Of a stretch of 64,000 bases of DNA, positions 9,155 to 17,155 are shown one piece after another; the stretch's first letter is position 1, and each line of letters opens with the position of its first letter. The position numbers were made by a program, and so were the translations under genes. The stretch is taken from assembly GCF_037861325.1 (NCBI RefSeq), contig NZ_JAFELW010000005.1; one strand, 5' to 3'. Source of the DNA: Riemerella anatipestifer_F (lineage in GTDB: Bacteria > Bacteroidota > Bacteroidia > Flavobacteriales > Weeksellaceae). Under the pieces are notes generated by a model. It had not been told where the DNA came from. It saw nothing but the letters and a program-made list of their open reading frames with translations, and did no database searches.

Positions 9155-11344
9155 ATGAAAAAACAACTTTTACCTCTTATAATGTTAGTTTCAGTAGCTT
9201 CATTCGCTCAGGAAACTGATTCTATAAAATCTAGAAATATAGATGAGGTTGTTATTCAATCTCAAACTATTTTTACCAATAAAGATAAGAACGAAAAAGC
9301 GAGTTCTTTTATCTATATTGGTACTAAAGAATTACAGAAATATAACTACTCTGATGCTAACCGTGTACTTATGGGTAAAACAGGGATACATGTAGTAGAA
9401 GAGGAAGGTTTTGGGTTGCGTCCTAACATTATTATTAGAGGAGCTTCTTCGCTTAGGAGCTCGTCTATCAATTTAATGGAAGACGGTGTTTTAGCTGCAC
9501 CTGCTCCTTATGTAGCTCCTGCGGCTTACTACTTCCCTACCATGGGAAGAATGGCTGGTGTAGAAATTCTTAAAAGTAGTGGACAAATTATGTATGGTCC
9601 CAATACCATCGGAGGGAGTATGAACATGCTTTCGACTCAAGTACCTAATAAGTTTTCAGGTTTTTTAAATGCTTCTTACGGTAATTTCAACACCTATAAA
9701 GTGCATACTCATGTAGGAGATAAAATTGGTAAATTCGGATATTTAGTAGAATATTTTACCAATAACTCAGATGGTTTTAAAGAACTTCCGAATGGTAAAA
9801 ACACAGGGTTCACACTTAATGATGGTATGATAAAGTTGTTGTATGACAATTCTAATGCGGCTATCCCTAATAAACTTCAGTTTAAGCTTCAGGCTTCTAG
9901 ACAAAACTCTAACGAAACCTATATGGGAATTTCTAAAGAGGACTTCAATAAAAATGCTTACCAGCGTTACTTATCATCAGAGTTAGATAATATAGAAATC
10001 AATCAGCGACAATACTTATTATCTTATCAAATAGAACCTAGTAAAAAACTTCACTTAAATTTTGATGCTTATAGAAATGAAGTTAAAAGAAATTGGTACA
10101 AAGTGAATGATGTTAAAGCTGGAGGTAACAAAGTAGGGCTTTCTAATGCTTTAGAAATGGCTGATAACTCTAACGAAATGCTGGCTTTAAAAGGAGCTTA
10201 TAATGCAGATAATACTATTTATATAAGACATAACGATAGAGATTATATTTCACAAGGGCTTCAGTTCAACGGACATTATCATTTAGGTAAAACGGGAATG
10301 GTTCGCTTTGGAGCAAGATACCACTATGATAGCCAAGACCGTTTCCAAGCAGATGATGAATATCTTTCTACATCACAAGGTTTAGCACTAAAAAAACGAG
10401 GAAATGCAGGCTCTCAAGACAATAGAATAGAAGATGCTAATGCTACAGCATCTTATGTTCAATATCAGCAAGAGTTTGGAGCTCTTGTTGCCACTGCAGG
10501 GGTAAGGTATGAAAATATCACTCTAAGACAAAGAAACTATGGACGTTCTGATGCAGATAGAACGGGTAAAGATTTAAAAACTACGATTAACAAAGTAGAG
10601 TCTTGGATACCAGGGCTATCCTTACTTTATAAAATAAATGATGGTTTAAAAGTATTCGGTAGTGTTCACAAAGGGTTTTCGCCTCCAGGAATTCAACAAG
10701 GACAAAAGGAAGAAAGAAGCTGGAACTACGAACTAGGAACAAGATTTAATAACAACTTTGTAGACGCTGAATTGATAGGCTACATCAACGATTATTCTAA
10801 CCTACTAGGTGCAGATACCAATGTTATGGGCGGCAACACAGGGCAAGGCGATTTATACAATGCAGGTGAAGTATTGATAAAAGGTGTAGAAGCACAGTTA
10901 AGATACACCATCAGCGGAAAAGATAGTGAAATTAACTTCCCAGTTTCTGTAAATTATACTTATGTAGATTCTTCCTTTAAGAAAGATTTCCAATCTCAAG
11001 TATTTGGAACAATTAAAGAAGGTGATGCTCTACCATTTATTCCTAAAGAACAACTAAGTATAGAAGCGGGAGCTAACATCAAAAACTTTAGATTTTCTGC
11101 TATTTGGAGATACAGAGGTGATTTTAGCAATAAGGTTTGGCAAGGGTCTATACCAGAGGCTAATCTAGTTCCATCTATGAACATACTAGACGCCTCTATT
11201 TCTTACAAGGTAAACAGAAATGCAACTGTTTATGCTAACGCTCAAAATCTACTTAACCAAACCTATTTATCCTCACTTAACCCTTCAGGATACAGACCAG
11301 GTATGCCAAGATTTGTAAATGTGGGTGTAAGAATTAGCTTATAA
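9155..11344 (+). CDS. TonB-dependent outer-membrane receptor, FecA-like
   Basis: A 729-residue outer-membrane transporter with a signal peptide ending at SFAQ. The plug domain starts directly (DEVVIQSQTIF) with no N-terminal carboxypeptidase-like domain. The plug signature LRPNIIIRGASSLRSSSINL then MEDGVLAAPAPYVAPAAYYFPTMGRM is that of the FecA (ferric citrate) clade. The barrel ends in VNVGVRISL with the usual terminal aromatic/hydrophobic pattern. The family imports ferric chelates using TonB-ExbBD energy; ferric citrate is the nearest family guess, but the substrate cannot be assigned from sequence. It is monocistronic, with a canonical promoter (9093-9122) and a shared terminator downstream. 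No obvious Fur box was seen by eye. Confidence 0.85.
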   Translation: MKKQLLPLIMLVSVASFAQETDSIKSRNIDEVVIQSQTIFTNKDKNEKASSFIYIGTKELQKYNYSDANRVLMGKTGIHVVEEEGFGLRPNIIIRGASSLRSSSINLMEDGVLAAPAPYVAPAAYYFPTMGRMAGVEILKSSGQIMYGPNTIGGSMNMLSTQVPNKFSGFLNASYGNFNTYKVHTHVGDKIGKFGYLVEYFTNNSDGFKELPNGKNTGFTLNDGMIKLLYDNSNAAIPNKLQFKLQASRQNSNETYMGISKEDFNKNAYQRYLSSELDNIEINQRQYLLSYQIEPSKKLHLNFDAYRNEVKRNWYKVNDVKAGGNKVGLSNALEMADNSNEMLALKGAYNADNTIYIRHNDRDYISQGLQFNGHYHLGKTGMVRFGARYHYDSQDRFQADDEYLSTSQGLALKKRGNAGSQDNRIEDANATASYVQYQQEFGALVATAGVRYENITLRQRNYGRSDADRTGKDLKTTINKVESWIPGLSLLYKINDGLKVFGSVHKGFSPPGIQQGQKEERSWNYELGTRFNNNFVDAELIGYINDYSNLLGADTNVMGGNTGQGDLYNAGEVLIKGVEAQLRYTISGKDSEINFPVSVNYTYVDSSFKKDFQSQVFGTIKEGDALPFIPKEQLSIEAGANIKNFRFSAIWRYRGDFSNKVWQGSIPEANLVPSMNILDASISYKVNRNATVYANAQNLLNQTYLSSLNPSGYRPGMPRFVNVGVRISL

Positions 11345-11377
11345 TAAAACGCACTAATCTAATATAGTTTTTCATTA

Positions 11378-11416
11378 AAAAGGAAGATAACTCCATGGAG
11401 TTACCTTCCTTTTTTT
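11378..11416. terminator. Bidirectional terminator between receptor and lysozyme genes
   Basis: A long inverted repeat centred on ATGGAGTT/AACTCCAT with GGAAG/CTTCC outer arms and one A-C mismatch. It is flanked by an A-run on the left and a T7 run on the right, so it can act in both directions. Confidence 0.85.
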
Positions 11417-11424
11417 GATTGAAT

Positions 11425-12288
11425 CTAATCTAATTTCATTTTATCAAACTCCCAAGAATTTCCATTGAAGACATTGAGATCTACTTTTACATTGATGCCT
11501 TTTACAATGCCTTTTTCTGTAAACTGCCAAAACAACCAATTATCCTCTTCTGAAGGTACTAGAACATGATTGTAATTAGCCAACCATAGAGGATAACCTT
11601 CAAAATCATCTCTTAAATAATCTTTATAAAAATGATAGTAGGTGTAGATAATAGGTTTAGTTCCGTAGGCTTCTTCTACTATTTTAAGCCAAGTCTTTAT
11701 ATCTTCTTTATACTGTTTTACAGATTTTCTTCTAGGTATTTTTTCTATATCTAGCACTGGGCGAAGATCTCCTTTCTCTAGCTTCACTTGGTCTAAAAAA
11801 TTATTAGCTTGTAAAACAGGATCCTCATCTGGGCGATAAAAATGATAAGCTCCTCTTGTATAATTATATTTTTTTGCTTGAGTCCAAAAGTATTCAAAAT
11901 GTTTGTCCTTAGAACCATTTCCCATGGTAGCTCTTAACACAATAAAATCAATATTTATAGCATCATTTGCAATACTTAGGTTATCCCATTCTATATCTTC
12001 TTTTCTTTGATAATGAGATATATCCATACCAAATACCTTATCCTGATACTCAGTAATGATGGTGTTTATTCGTTTAGTTTCTGTAATGGAATTCTCTAGT
12101 TTTTTATGTTGATGCTTTTTAAAATACATAGCATAATAGAAAAAGACTTTATTTTTGATATAAATACCTGTACCAATAAGGGCTATAGACATTACAAGTA
12201 GTAATATCCACCTGTAAATCTTTTTTTTGTTTCTCTTGCTTATGTTATTTTTTTTTCTAACTTTGGAGTTATATCTTCGTTTTGGCAT
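11425..12288 (-). CDS. Membrane-anchored GH25 family lysozyme
   Basis: 287 residues: a very basic N-terminus, one transmembrane anchor (about 25-44), then a glycoside hydrolase family 25 domain (muramidase). Catalytic-site strands are visible: Asp89 in FGMDISHYQ, the VLRATMG strand, RGAYHFYRP, Asp180 and Glu182 in LRPVLDIEK, and KPIIYTYYHFYKDYL with YPLWLANY. It should cut MurNAc-GlcNAc bonds from the periplasmic face, for wall remodelling. A -7 box TAgtTTTG on the minus strand (12304-12297) lies close to the start, with TTTG 22 bases further upstream. It is divergent from the BON lipoprotein gene and convergent with the FecA-like gene. Confidence 0.88.
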   Translation of the reverse strand: MPKRRYNSKVRKKNNISKRNKKKIYRWILLLVMSIALIGTGIYIKNKVFFYYAMYFKKHQHKKLENSITETKRINTIITEYQDKVFGMDISHYQRKEDIEWDNLSIANDAINIDFIVLRATMGNGSKDKHFEYFWTQAKKYNYTRGAYHFYRPDEDPVLQANNFLDQVKLEKGDLRPVLDIEKIPRRKSVKQYKEDIKTWLKIVEEAYGTKPIIYTYYHFYKDYLRDDFEGYPLWLANYNHVLVPSEEDNWLFWQFTEKGIVKGINVKVDLNVFNGNSWEFDKMKLD

Positions 12289-12352
12289 AACACTTGCAAA
12301 ACTAAGTATAAATTTGTTATAATTTACAAACTTTAAAAATCATTAAAAATTT

Positions 12353-12832
12353 ATGAAAAAAATTTTTCAAACAGCAGCATTAGCTATTTTAGTGTCTTTT
12401 ACGGCAGTTTCGTGCAAGAAAAAGCCTAACGACGCAGAACTTTCTACCAAAGCTACAGAAGTAGTTAAAGCAAACCCTCAGGCTTCAGTTGAGGTGAAAG
12501 ATGGGCAAGCTCATTTAAGTGGTGTATTTGCTAGTCAAGCAGAAAAAGACCAAATGATAGCGTCTTTAAAAGCGATACCTGGCATTAAAGATGTTCACGA
12601 TATGACCACCATAGCAACGCCAGAGCCTGCAGTAGCAGTAAATCAAGTAGATGCAGTAGTTTTACAAAAAGTAAAAGATGCTACTAAAGATTTTCCTAGC
12701 GTAAAAGTAGAAGATGTAAATGGTGAGCTTACACTAACAGGAAATGTATCTTCTTCAGATGCTAGAAAGATAAAAGAGTCTGTAGATGCTCTTAAAATAG
12801 GAAAATACAATAACCAACTTACCGTAAAATAA
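12353..12832 (+). CDS. BON-domain lipoprotein
   Basis: 159 residues with a lipoprotein signal (MKKIFQTAALAILVSFTAVSC) followed by two BON-type repeats. The first is about 30-85 (VVKANPQASVEVKDGQAHLSGVF) and the second about 100-159 (FPSVKVEDVNGELTLTGNVSS). BON domains bind lipid or bridge envelope layers and occur in OsmY-like stress proteins. The gene lies 10 bp ahead of a cytoplasmic BON-like/SH3 protein, so the two form an operon. A TAaaTTTG box is at 12309-12316. Confidence 0.8.
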   Translation: MKKIFQTAALAILVSFTAVSCKKKPNDAELSTKATEVVKANPQASVEVKDGQAHLSGVFASQAEKDQMIASLKAIPGIKDVHDMTTIATPEPAVAVNQVDAVVLQKVKDATKDFPSVKVEDVNGELTLTGNVSSSDARKIKESVDALKIGKYNNQLTVK

Positions 12833-12842
12833 TTAAAACACT

Positions 12843-13259
12843 ATGTCATTAACCGATAAATATTCAAGTGTAGTAGCTGCTGCACAAAACGCAGGAGTAC
12901 AAAACTTATCTGTAAAAGAGCAAGACGGAATTCTATACATTAGTGGTAGTACACAATCTACAGCAACTAAAGATTTAGTATGGAATGCTCTTGGCGCTAT
13001 TGACCCAAGTTTCACAGCATCAGATATCAATATTGATGTTCAGGTAAAAGGTCTAGAGGTAGGGGCTAGCCTTACTGTAATCACAGAAAGCTCTAATCTT
13101 AACCTTCGTAAAGAACCTTCTACGGAAGCTGAAGTTGTAGGTAAAGCTGCAAAAGGAGAAGCTGTAACTTTAGTAGAGATGACTTCCAACGATTGGTGGA
13201 AAGTAAAAACTAAAGATGGTGAAGAAGGTTATGCTTACACAAGATACCTTAAAGCTTAA
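12843..13259 (+). CDS. BON-like plus bacterial SH3 domain protein
   Basis: 138 residues without a visible signal peptide. The N-terminal half (VVAAAQNAGVQNLSVKEQDGILYISGSTQSTATKDLVWNAL) resembles one BON repeat. The C-terminal half (SNLNLRKEPSTEAEVVGKAAKGEAVTLVE then NDWWKVKTKDGEEGYAYTRYLKA) is a bacterial SH3 (SH3b/SH3_3) domain, often used for peptide or wall binding. It is second in a two-gene operon with the BON lipoprotein, so an envelope-linked role is inferred; lack of a leader makes its location unclear. A strong terminator follows. Confidence 0.75.
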   Translation: MSLTDKYSSVVAAAQNAGVQNLSVKEQDGILYISGSTQSTATKDLVWNALGAIDPSFTASDINIDVQVKGLEVGASLTVITESSNLNLRKEPSTEAEVVGKAAKGEAVTLVEMTSNDWWKVKTKDGEEGYAYTRYLKA

Positions 13260-13280
13260 TTTAGATAAAATTTAAAGATA

Positions 13281-13315
13281 ACCCTCTCTTGTAACTCTAC
13301 AAGAGAGGGTTTTTA
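13281..13315 (+). terminator. Terminator of the BON/SH3 operon
   Basis: A perfect 13-bp stem (13281-13293 with 13298-13310) with a 4-base loop, followed by a T-run. Confidence 0.9.
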
Positions 13316-13369
13316 TTTAAGTCTTCAAAAAAGTTTATATTTGCATTTCAACCTATAAATGTATTACAA

Positions 13370-14620
13370 ATGAAAGGACAAAATAAACTCTTTATAGCAA
13401 TATTACTAGGGCTTATTATAGGGATTGGCTTGGGCGGTTTAGTTCACCTAAAATATCCTGATAGTGCAGAGGTCTTTTCTAAAAATATAAAGCTGCTAGG
13501 AACTATTTTTATCAGACTTGTTCAGATGATTATTGCTCCGCTTGTATTCACCACTTTGGTAGTGGGTATTGCTAAAATGAGCGATATAAAAATGATAGGC
13601 AGAGTAGGCACTAAAGCAATGCTATGGTTTTTAACGGCTTCTTTGGTTTCTCTAATGATAGGGCTTGTATTTGTAAATTGGCTAGAACCAGGTAAAGTAA
13701 CTCAACTCCCAGTGCAAGATGTAAGTGCAGCGGCAGAAATCGTAAATAATAGTAAAGGCTTCTCGTTAGAGGATTTTGTGAAGCACATTATTCCTAAAAG
13801 TTTATTTGAGGCTTTTGCTACTAATGAAGTACTGCAAATAGTGGTGTTTTCAATTATGTTTGGGGTGGCTCTTTCTCAGCTGGGAGAAGCTCATTCTAAA
13901 CCAATTATTAAGGCTTTTGATATTTGCGCTCATGCTATTCTTAAAATGGTGGGGTATATTATGTGGGTAGCTCCATTGGGAGTACTGGGTGCTATTGCTG
14001 CAGTTGTTGCCACTAATGGTTTTGAGATATTTATGGTTTACGCCGTTTACCTAAGAGACTTTTTCTTTGCATTGGGTATCCTTTGGCTAGTCCTATGTGC
14101 CGTTGGTTATTTAATACTTGGGAACAGATTGTTTGATTTATTAAAAAGAATCAAAGAGCCATTACTTATTGCATTCTCAACTACCAGCTCTGAAGCTGTT
14201 TTTCCGAAACTTGTAGAAGAACTAGAAAAGTTTGGAGCAAACAATAGAATAGTCTCCTTTATACTACCTTTAGGGTATTCTTTTAATTTGGATGGGAGTA
14301 TGATGTATATGACCTTTGCGTCTATCTTTATTGCTCAAATTTATGGAGTAGATATGTCTATTGGACAACAAATCACAATGCTTTTGGTACTTATGCTTAC
14401 TTCCAAAGGGATTGCAGGTGTGCCTCGAGCTAGTTTAGTAATTATTGTAGCTACCTGTTCTATGTTTGGAATTCCACCAGAAGGTATCGCTCTCATATTA
14501 CCAATAGACCATTTTTGTGACATGGGAAGAAGTATGACCAATGTACTAGGCAACGCACTAGCAACTTCCGCTGTTTCTAAATGGGAAGGACAACTAGACG
14601 CACCTACAGAAAACATATAA
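13370..14620 (+). CDS. Dicarboxylate/amino acid:cation symporter (DAACS family)
   Basis: 416-residue polytopic inner-membrane transporter of the GltP/DctA (SLC1) fold. Recognisable parts are the N-terminal helix KLFIAILLGLIIGIGLGG, the TM3 region TIFIRLVQMIIAPLVFTTLVVGI, the serine-rich re-entrant hairpin IAFSTTSSEAVFP, the TM7 NLDGSMMYMT motif (NMDGT-like), and the second hairpin MLTSKGIAGVPRASLVI. Family members import glutamate, aspartate or C4-dicarboxylates with Na+ or H+; substrate choice cannot be read here. A TAtaTTTG box is at 13336-13343. It is followed by mrp after 57 bp, which has its own -7 box. Confidence 0.9.
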   Translation: MKGQNKLFIAILLGLIIGIGLGGLVHLKYPDSAEVFSKNIKLLGTIFIRLVQMIIAPLVFTTLVVGIAKMSDIKMIGRVGTKAMLWFLTASLVSLMIGLVFVNWLEPGKVTQLPVQDVSAAAEIVNNSKGFSLEDFVKHIIPKSLFEAFATNEVLQIVVFSIMFGVALSQLGEAHSKPIIKAFDICAHAILKMVGYIMWVAPLGVLGAIAAVVATNGFEIFMVYAVYLRDFFFALGILWLVLCAVGYLILGNRLFDLLKRIKEPLLIAFSTTSSEAVFPKLVEELEKFGANNRIVSFILPLGYSFNLDGSMMYMTFASIFIAQIYGVDMSIGQQITMLLVLMLTSKGIAGVPRASLVIIVATCSMFGIPPEGIALILPIDHFCDMGRSMTNVLGNALATSAVSKWEGQLDAPTENI

Positions 14621-14677
14621 AAAGAAAGACACTTACAAAAAATAAATCCTTAAATTTGTATTTCTAAAAAGAGAATA

Positions 14678-15781
14678 ATGATAAAAAAAGATAGAGTATT
14701 AGCTTTTTTAAAAGAGGTCGAGGTAGATGACTTGGTAAATAATGTCCAAGTTATGGGTAATGATGTCTATATTGATATGACGGCACATTCTCCAGCAATG
14801 CATGAGAAAAAAAAGCTAGAAGCAGCAATGAAACAGGCTTTTGCCTCTGAATTTGGGGAAGATGTGGTTTTAAAATTGAAAATCGTTTCTCCTGAACCTT
14901 CGGAAGCTCAGCTTAATCAAATTAAAGGGAAAGAAATCCCAGGCATAAAAAACATCATCGCTATTGCCTCTGGAAAGGGAGGTGTAGGAAAATCTACAGT
15001 AGCTGCTAACCTTGCGATATCTTTGGTTAAAATGGGCTTTAAAGTAGGTTTACTAGATGCAGACATCTATGGCCCATCTGTACCTACCATGTTTGATACC
15101 GAAGGGCAAAAACCTATTTCTGTTGAAGAAAACGGCAGAAATCTAATGAAGCCGATTGAAAATTATGGGGTTAAAATGCTATCCATCGGTTATTTTTCTG
15201 GAGCTAATCAAGCGGTAGTATGGAGAGGTCCTATGGCTGCAAAAGCTCTCAACCAAATGCTAAGAGACGCTGCTTGGGGCGAATTAGATTTTTTATTGAT
15301 AGACCTACCTCCAGGAACGGGTGATATTCATCTTTCTATCATACAAGAAGTACCTGTGACGGGGGCTGTTATTGTAAGTACGCCACAACATATTGCTCTT
15401 GCAGATGTTAAGAAAGGGATTGCAATGTTCCAAATGGAAAGTATCAATATTCCAGTTTTAGGTTTAATAGAGAATATGGCTTATTTTACACCAGAAGAAT
15501 TACCTGATAACAAGTATTATATCTTTGGCAAACAAGGAGCACAATATATGGCGGAAGATTTAGGCATACCTGTATTGGGCGAAATTCCTCTAATCCAAAG
15601 TATAAGAGAAGCTGGTGATGTGGGAAGACCAGCAGCTTTGCAAGATGGTTCTAAAATTGCAGAAATCTATACAGAAACCACTCAGAAAATGGTAGAGAGC
15701 TTAGTGGAAAGAAATAAAAATCTACCTCCTACAGAAGCCGTTAAAATAACTACGATGGCAGGATGTTCTCCTAAAAAATAA
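14678..15781 (+). CDS. Mrp/ApbC-family P-loop ATPase (Fe-S cluster carrier)
   Basis: 367 residues: an N-terminal MIP18/DUF59-like domain (1-75), then the ParA-like ATPase with deviant Walker A SGKGGVGKST at 98-107, GLLDADIYGPS, and the FLLIDLPPGTGD block. Mrp/NBP35 proteins carry and transfer Fe-S clusters. The CxxC that holds the bridging cluster in Escherichia coli Mrp is absent: after ENMAYF the sequence is TPEELPDNKYYIFG. One Cys lies near the C-terminus (MAGCSPKK). The NifU-like gene starts 27 bp downstream, so the two Fe-S proteins are an operon. A TAaaTTTG box is at 14651-14658. Confidence 0.88.
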   Translation: MIKKDRVLAFLKEVEVDDLVNNVQVMGNDVYIDMTAHSPAMHEKKKLEAAMKQAFASEFGEDVVLKLKIVSPEPSEAQLNQIKGKEIPGIKNIIAIASGKGGVGKSTVAANLAISLVKMGFKVGLLDADIYGPSVPTMFDTEGQKPISVEENGRNLMKPIENYGVKMLSIGYFSGANQAVVWRGPMAAKALNQMLRDAAWGELDFLLIDLPPGTGDIHLSIIQEVPVTGAVIVSTPQHIALADVKKGIAMFQMESINIPVLGLIENMAYFTPEELPDNKYYIFGKQGAQYMAEDLGIPVLGEIPLIQSIREAGDVGRPAALQDGSKIAEIYTETTQKMVESLVERNKNLPPTEAVKITTMAGCSPKK

Positions 15782-15808
15782 TTACCATATTATATTTAAA
15801 GAATTAAA

Positions 15809-16045
15809 ATGGAAAATAATAGTCTAGAAGTGAGAGTAGAAAATGCGTTAGAAAGCATTCGCCCTTTTCTTAATAAAGATGGTGGAGACATAGAATTAGT
15901 CAAGATAGAGGGCACCGTAGTCTATGTAAAGTTGCTTGGCAATTGTTCTGGGTGTCCTGTAAGTTTCTCGACAATGAAACTAGGCGTAGAAAATACAGTT
16001 AAAGAAAAGGTTCCTGAAATTACACGAGTGGAAAATGTAGAATAG
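15809..16045 (+). CDS. NifU C-terminal domain (Nfu-type) Fe-S scaffold protein
   Basis: 78 residues consisting only of the Nfu domain: IRPFLNKDGGDIELVKIEG then VKLLGNCSGCPVS. The CxxC pair Cys46/Cys49 binds a transferable [4Fe-4S] cluster between two monomers. It is immediately downstream of the Mrp-type ATPase, consistent with joint work in cluster assembly or delivery. Confidence 0.9.
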   Translation: MENNSLEVRVENALESIRPFLNKDGGDIELVKIEGTVVYVKLLGNCSGCPVSFSTMKLGVENTVKEKVPEITRVENVE

Positions 16046-16057
16046 TTTATAAATTAT

Positions 16058-16097
16058 AAAAAAGGCTTATCTAATTTATTACAGATAAGCCTTTTTG
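16058..16097. terminator. Bidirectional terminator between the Nfu gene and the exosortase pair
   Basis: Inverted repeat AAAAGGCTTATCT (16060-16072) with AGATAAGCCTTTT (from 16083), flanked by an A-run and a T-run. It serves both convergent transcripts. Confidence 0.85.
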
Positions 16098-16106
16098 TTT
16101 TGTAAT

Positions 16107-16541
16107 TTAATTCTTATTCTTCACATCCATATAATAAAACATTGGAATGATGAGCAATAAAACTATAGGTTGAATAACAAATCTACGAACATAAAAAGCT
16201 AAAAGCAATCCTGAGTCAAATTCCGTATAAACTAGATAGAGATAAATAGGGAAAGTAATCAAAAAAACTAATAACATTAAAACACAAGCTAACATTGTCT
16301 TTGTTTTATCTTTAAAAAGAAAATAAACAATGATTAGCGAAAAAAATAAATTAAGTATCAGCCTAAAAAGATGTCCTGAAACAAGTTTCCCCCATTGAAA
16401 AACAGGGAATACTTTGGCTCCATCCATAGTTTTGAAATAGATTAAAAAAGGGTCATAAAATAGAGTTTCTTCTAAAAAACGAACCCCTATTAAACCAATA
16501 ATACCGAGTATAACAAACACAAGATTACCTTTGAACTTCAT
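16107..16541 (-). CDS. Exosortase F-associated membrane protein
   Basis: 144-residue integral membrane protein with about four predicted helices (5-20, 50-75, 80-105, 115-138). It lies directly downstream of the exosortase gene and overlaps it by 17 bp. Such a small membrane protein next to XrtF is the known partner of exosortase F in Flavobacteriia; position and topology rather than clear motifs drive this call. Its biochemical role is unknown. Translation is probably coupled to xrtF. Confidence 0.75.
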   Translation of the reverse strand: MKFKGNLVFVILGIIGLIGVRFLEETLFYDPFLIYFKTMDGAKVFPVFQWGKLVSGHLFRLILNLFFSLIIVYFLFKDKTKTMLACVLMLLVFLITFPIYLYLVYTEFDSGLLLAFYVRRFVIQPIVLLLIIPMFYYMDVKNKN

Positions 16542-17052
16542 CTTTCAGTACAAAAAATTTAATCCAAATTATCCATAATAAAACCACACTTCCGTAAATA
16601 ATCGCAGGGAATATATAATCATGAGCAGCTTTACCATAAGATGGAAACTCGAGTAGCACTACATTTATTCCAACAATCCTAAGTATATTTATGATATACA
16701 GAAATACAACTCCTGCAAAAACAAAAATAAAAGTCTTAAAACCTCTATAAAACGCAAAAATAAATGCTATAAAAAGTATTATTACAGATATAGCATTACA
16801 TCCCTCAACCATTCTAGATACATACTCTCCGCTTACATAGTACCACAAAGTGTTATGTTCTGGTTGAGGTACGGCTTGTGATGGATACCCTAAGTTGTTT
16901 TGTACTAGAGTACATTGGTTAGCAATATGCACTGAAAAACCATCTAACCCTGTTTGGGTATTTAAGTAAAATTGATAGATACTTAGCAAAACAAAGTAAA
17001 CTAGTAAAAATCTTAACAGAATTTTTAATGTTGGTTTAAAATCTTCAAACAT
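16525..17052 (-). CDS. xrtF: Exosortase family protein XrtF
   Basis: 175-residue polytopic membrane cysteine transpeptidase/protease of the exosortase/archaeosortase superfamily. The triad is visible: Cys85 in VEGCNAIS, Arg125 in NILRIVGINVV, and His144 in AAHDYIFP, each at a membrane edge as in other exosortases. Family members cleave C-terminal sorting tails and pass the protein to an envelope anchor. It is much shorter than the EpsH type, as expected for the XrtF clade. It overlaps the gene for its partner membrane protein. No substrate with an obvious matching tail was seen in this window. Confidence 0.85.
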   Translation of the reverse strand: MFEDFKPTLKILLRFLLVYFVLLSIYQFYLNTQTGLDGFSVHIANQCTLVQNNLGYPSQAVPQPEHNTLWYYVSGEYVSRMVEGCNAISVIILFIAFIFAFYRGFKTFIFVFAGVVFLYIINILRIVGINVVLLEFPSYGKAAHDYIFPAIIYGSVVLLWIIWIKFFVLKDEVQR

Positions 17053-17086
17053 AGAAGGTAAAGGTAATGAATAACTTATTACTAAA

Positions 17087-17132
17087 TAAAAACCTCTAAA
17101 AGTTACAAAATAAAAACTTTTTAGAGGTTTTG
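17087..17132 (-). terminator. Terminator after the deoxyhypusine-synthase-like gene
   Basis: Long imperfect inverted repeat (AAAACCTCTAAAAGTT at the left, AACTTTTTAGAGGTTTT at the right, one-base bulge). It is located just beyond the minus-strand stop at 17156 and separates that gene from xrtF. Confidence 0.75.
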
Positions 17133-17155
17133 TGTTCCTGTTGTTGTAATTTTTC

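Noticed and set aside
12833..13030. Minus-strand 65-codon frame opposite the BON/SH3 gene
   Set aside because: Shadow of the real coding frame, with no start context or family features.
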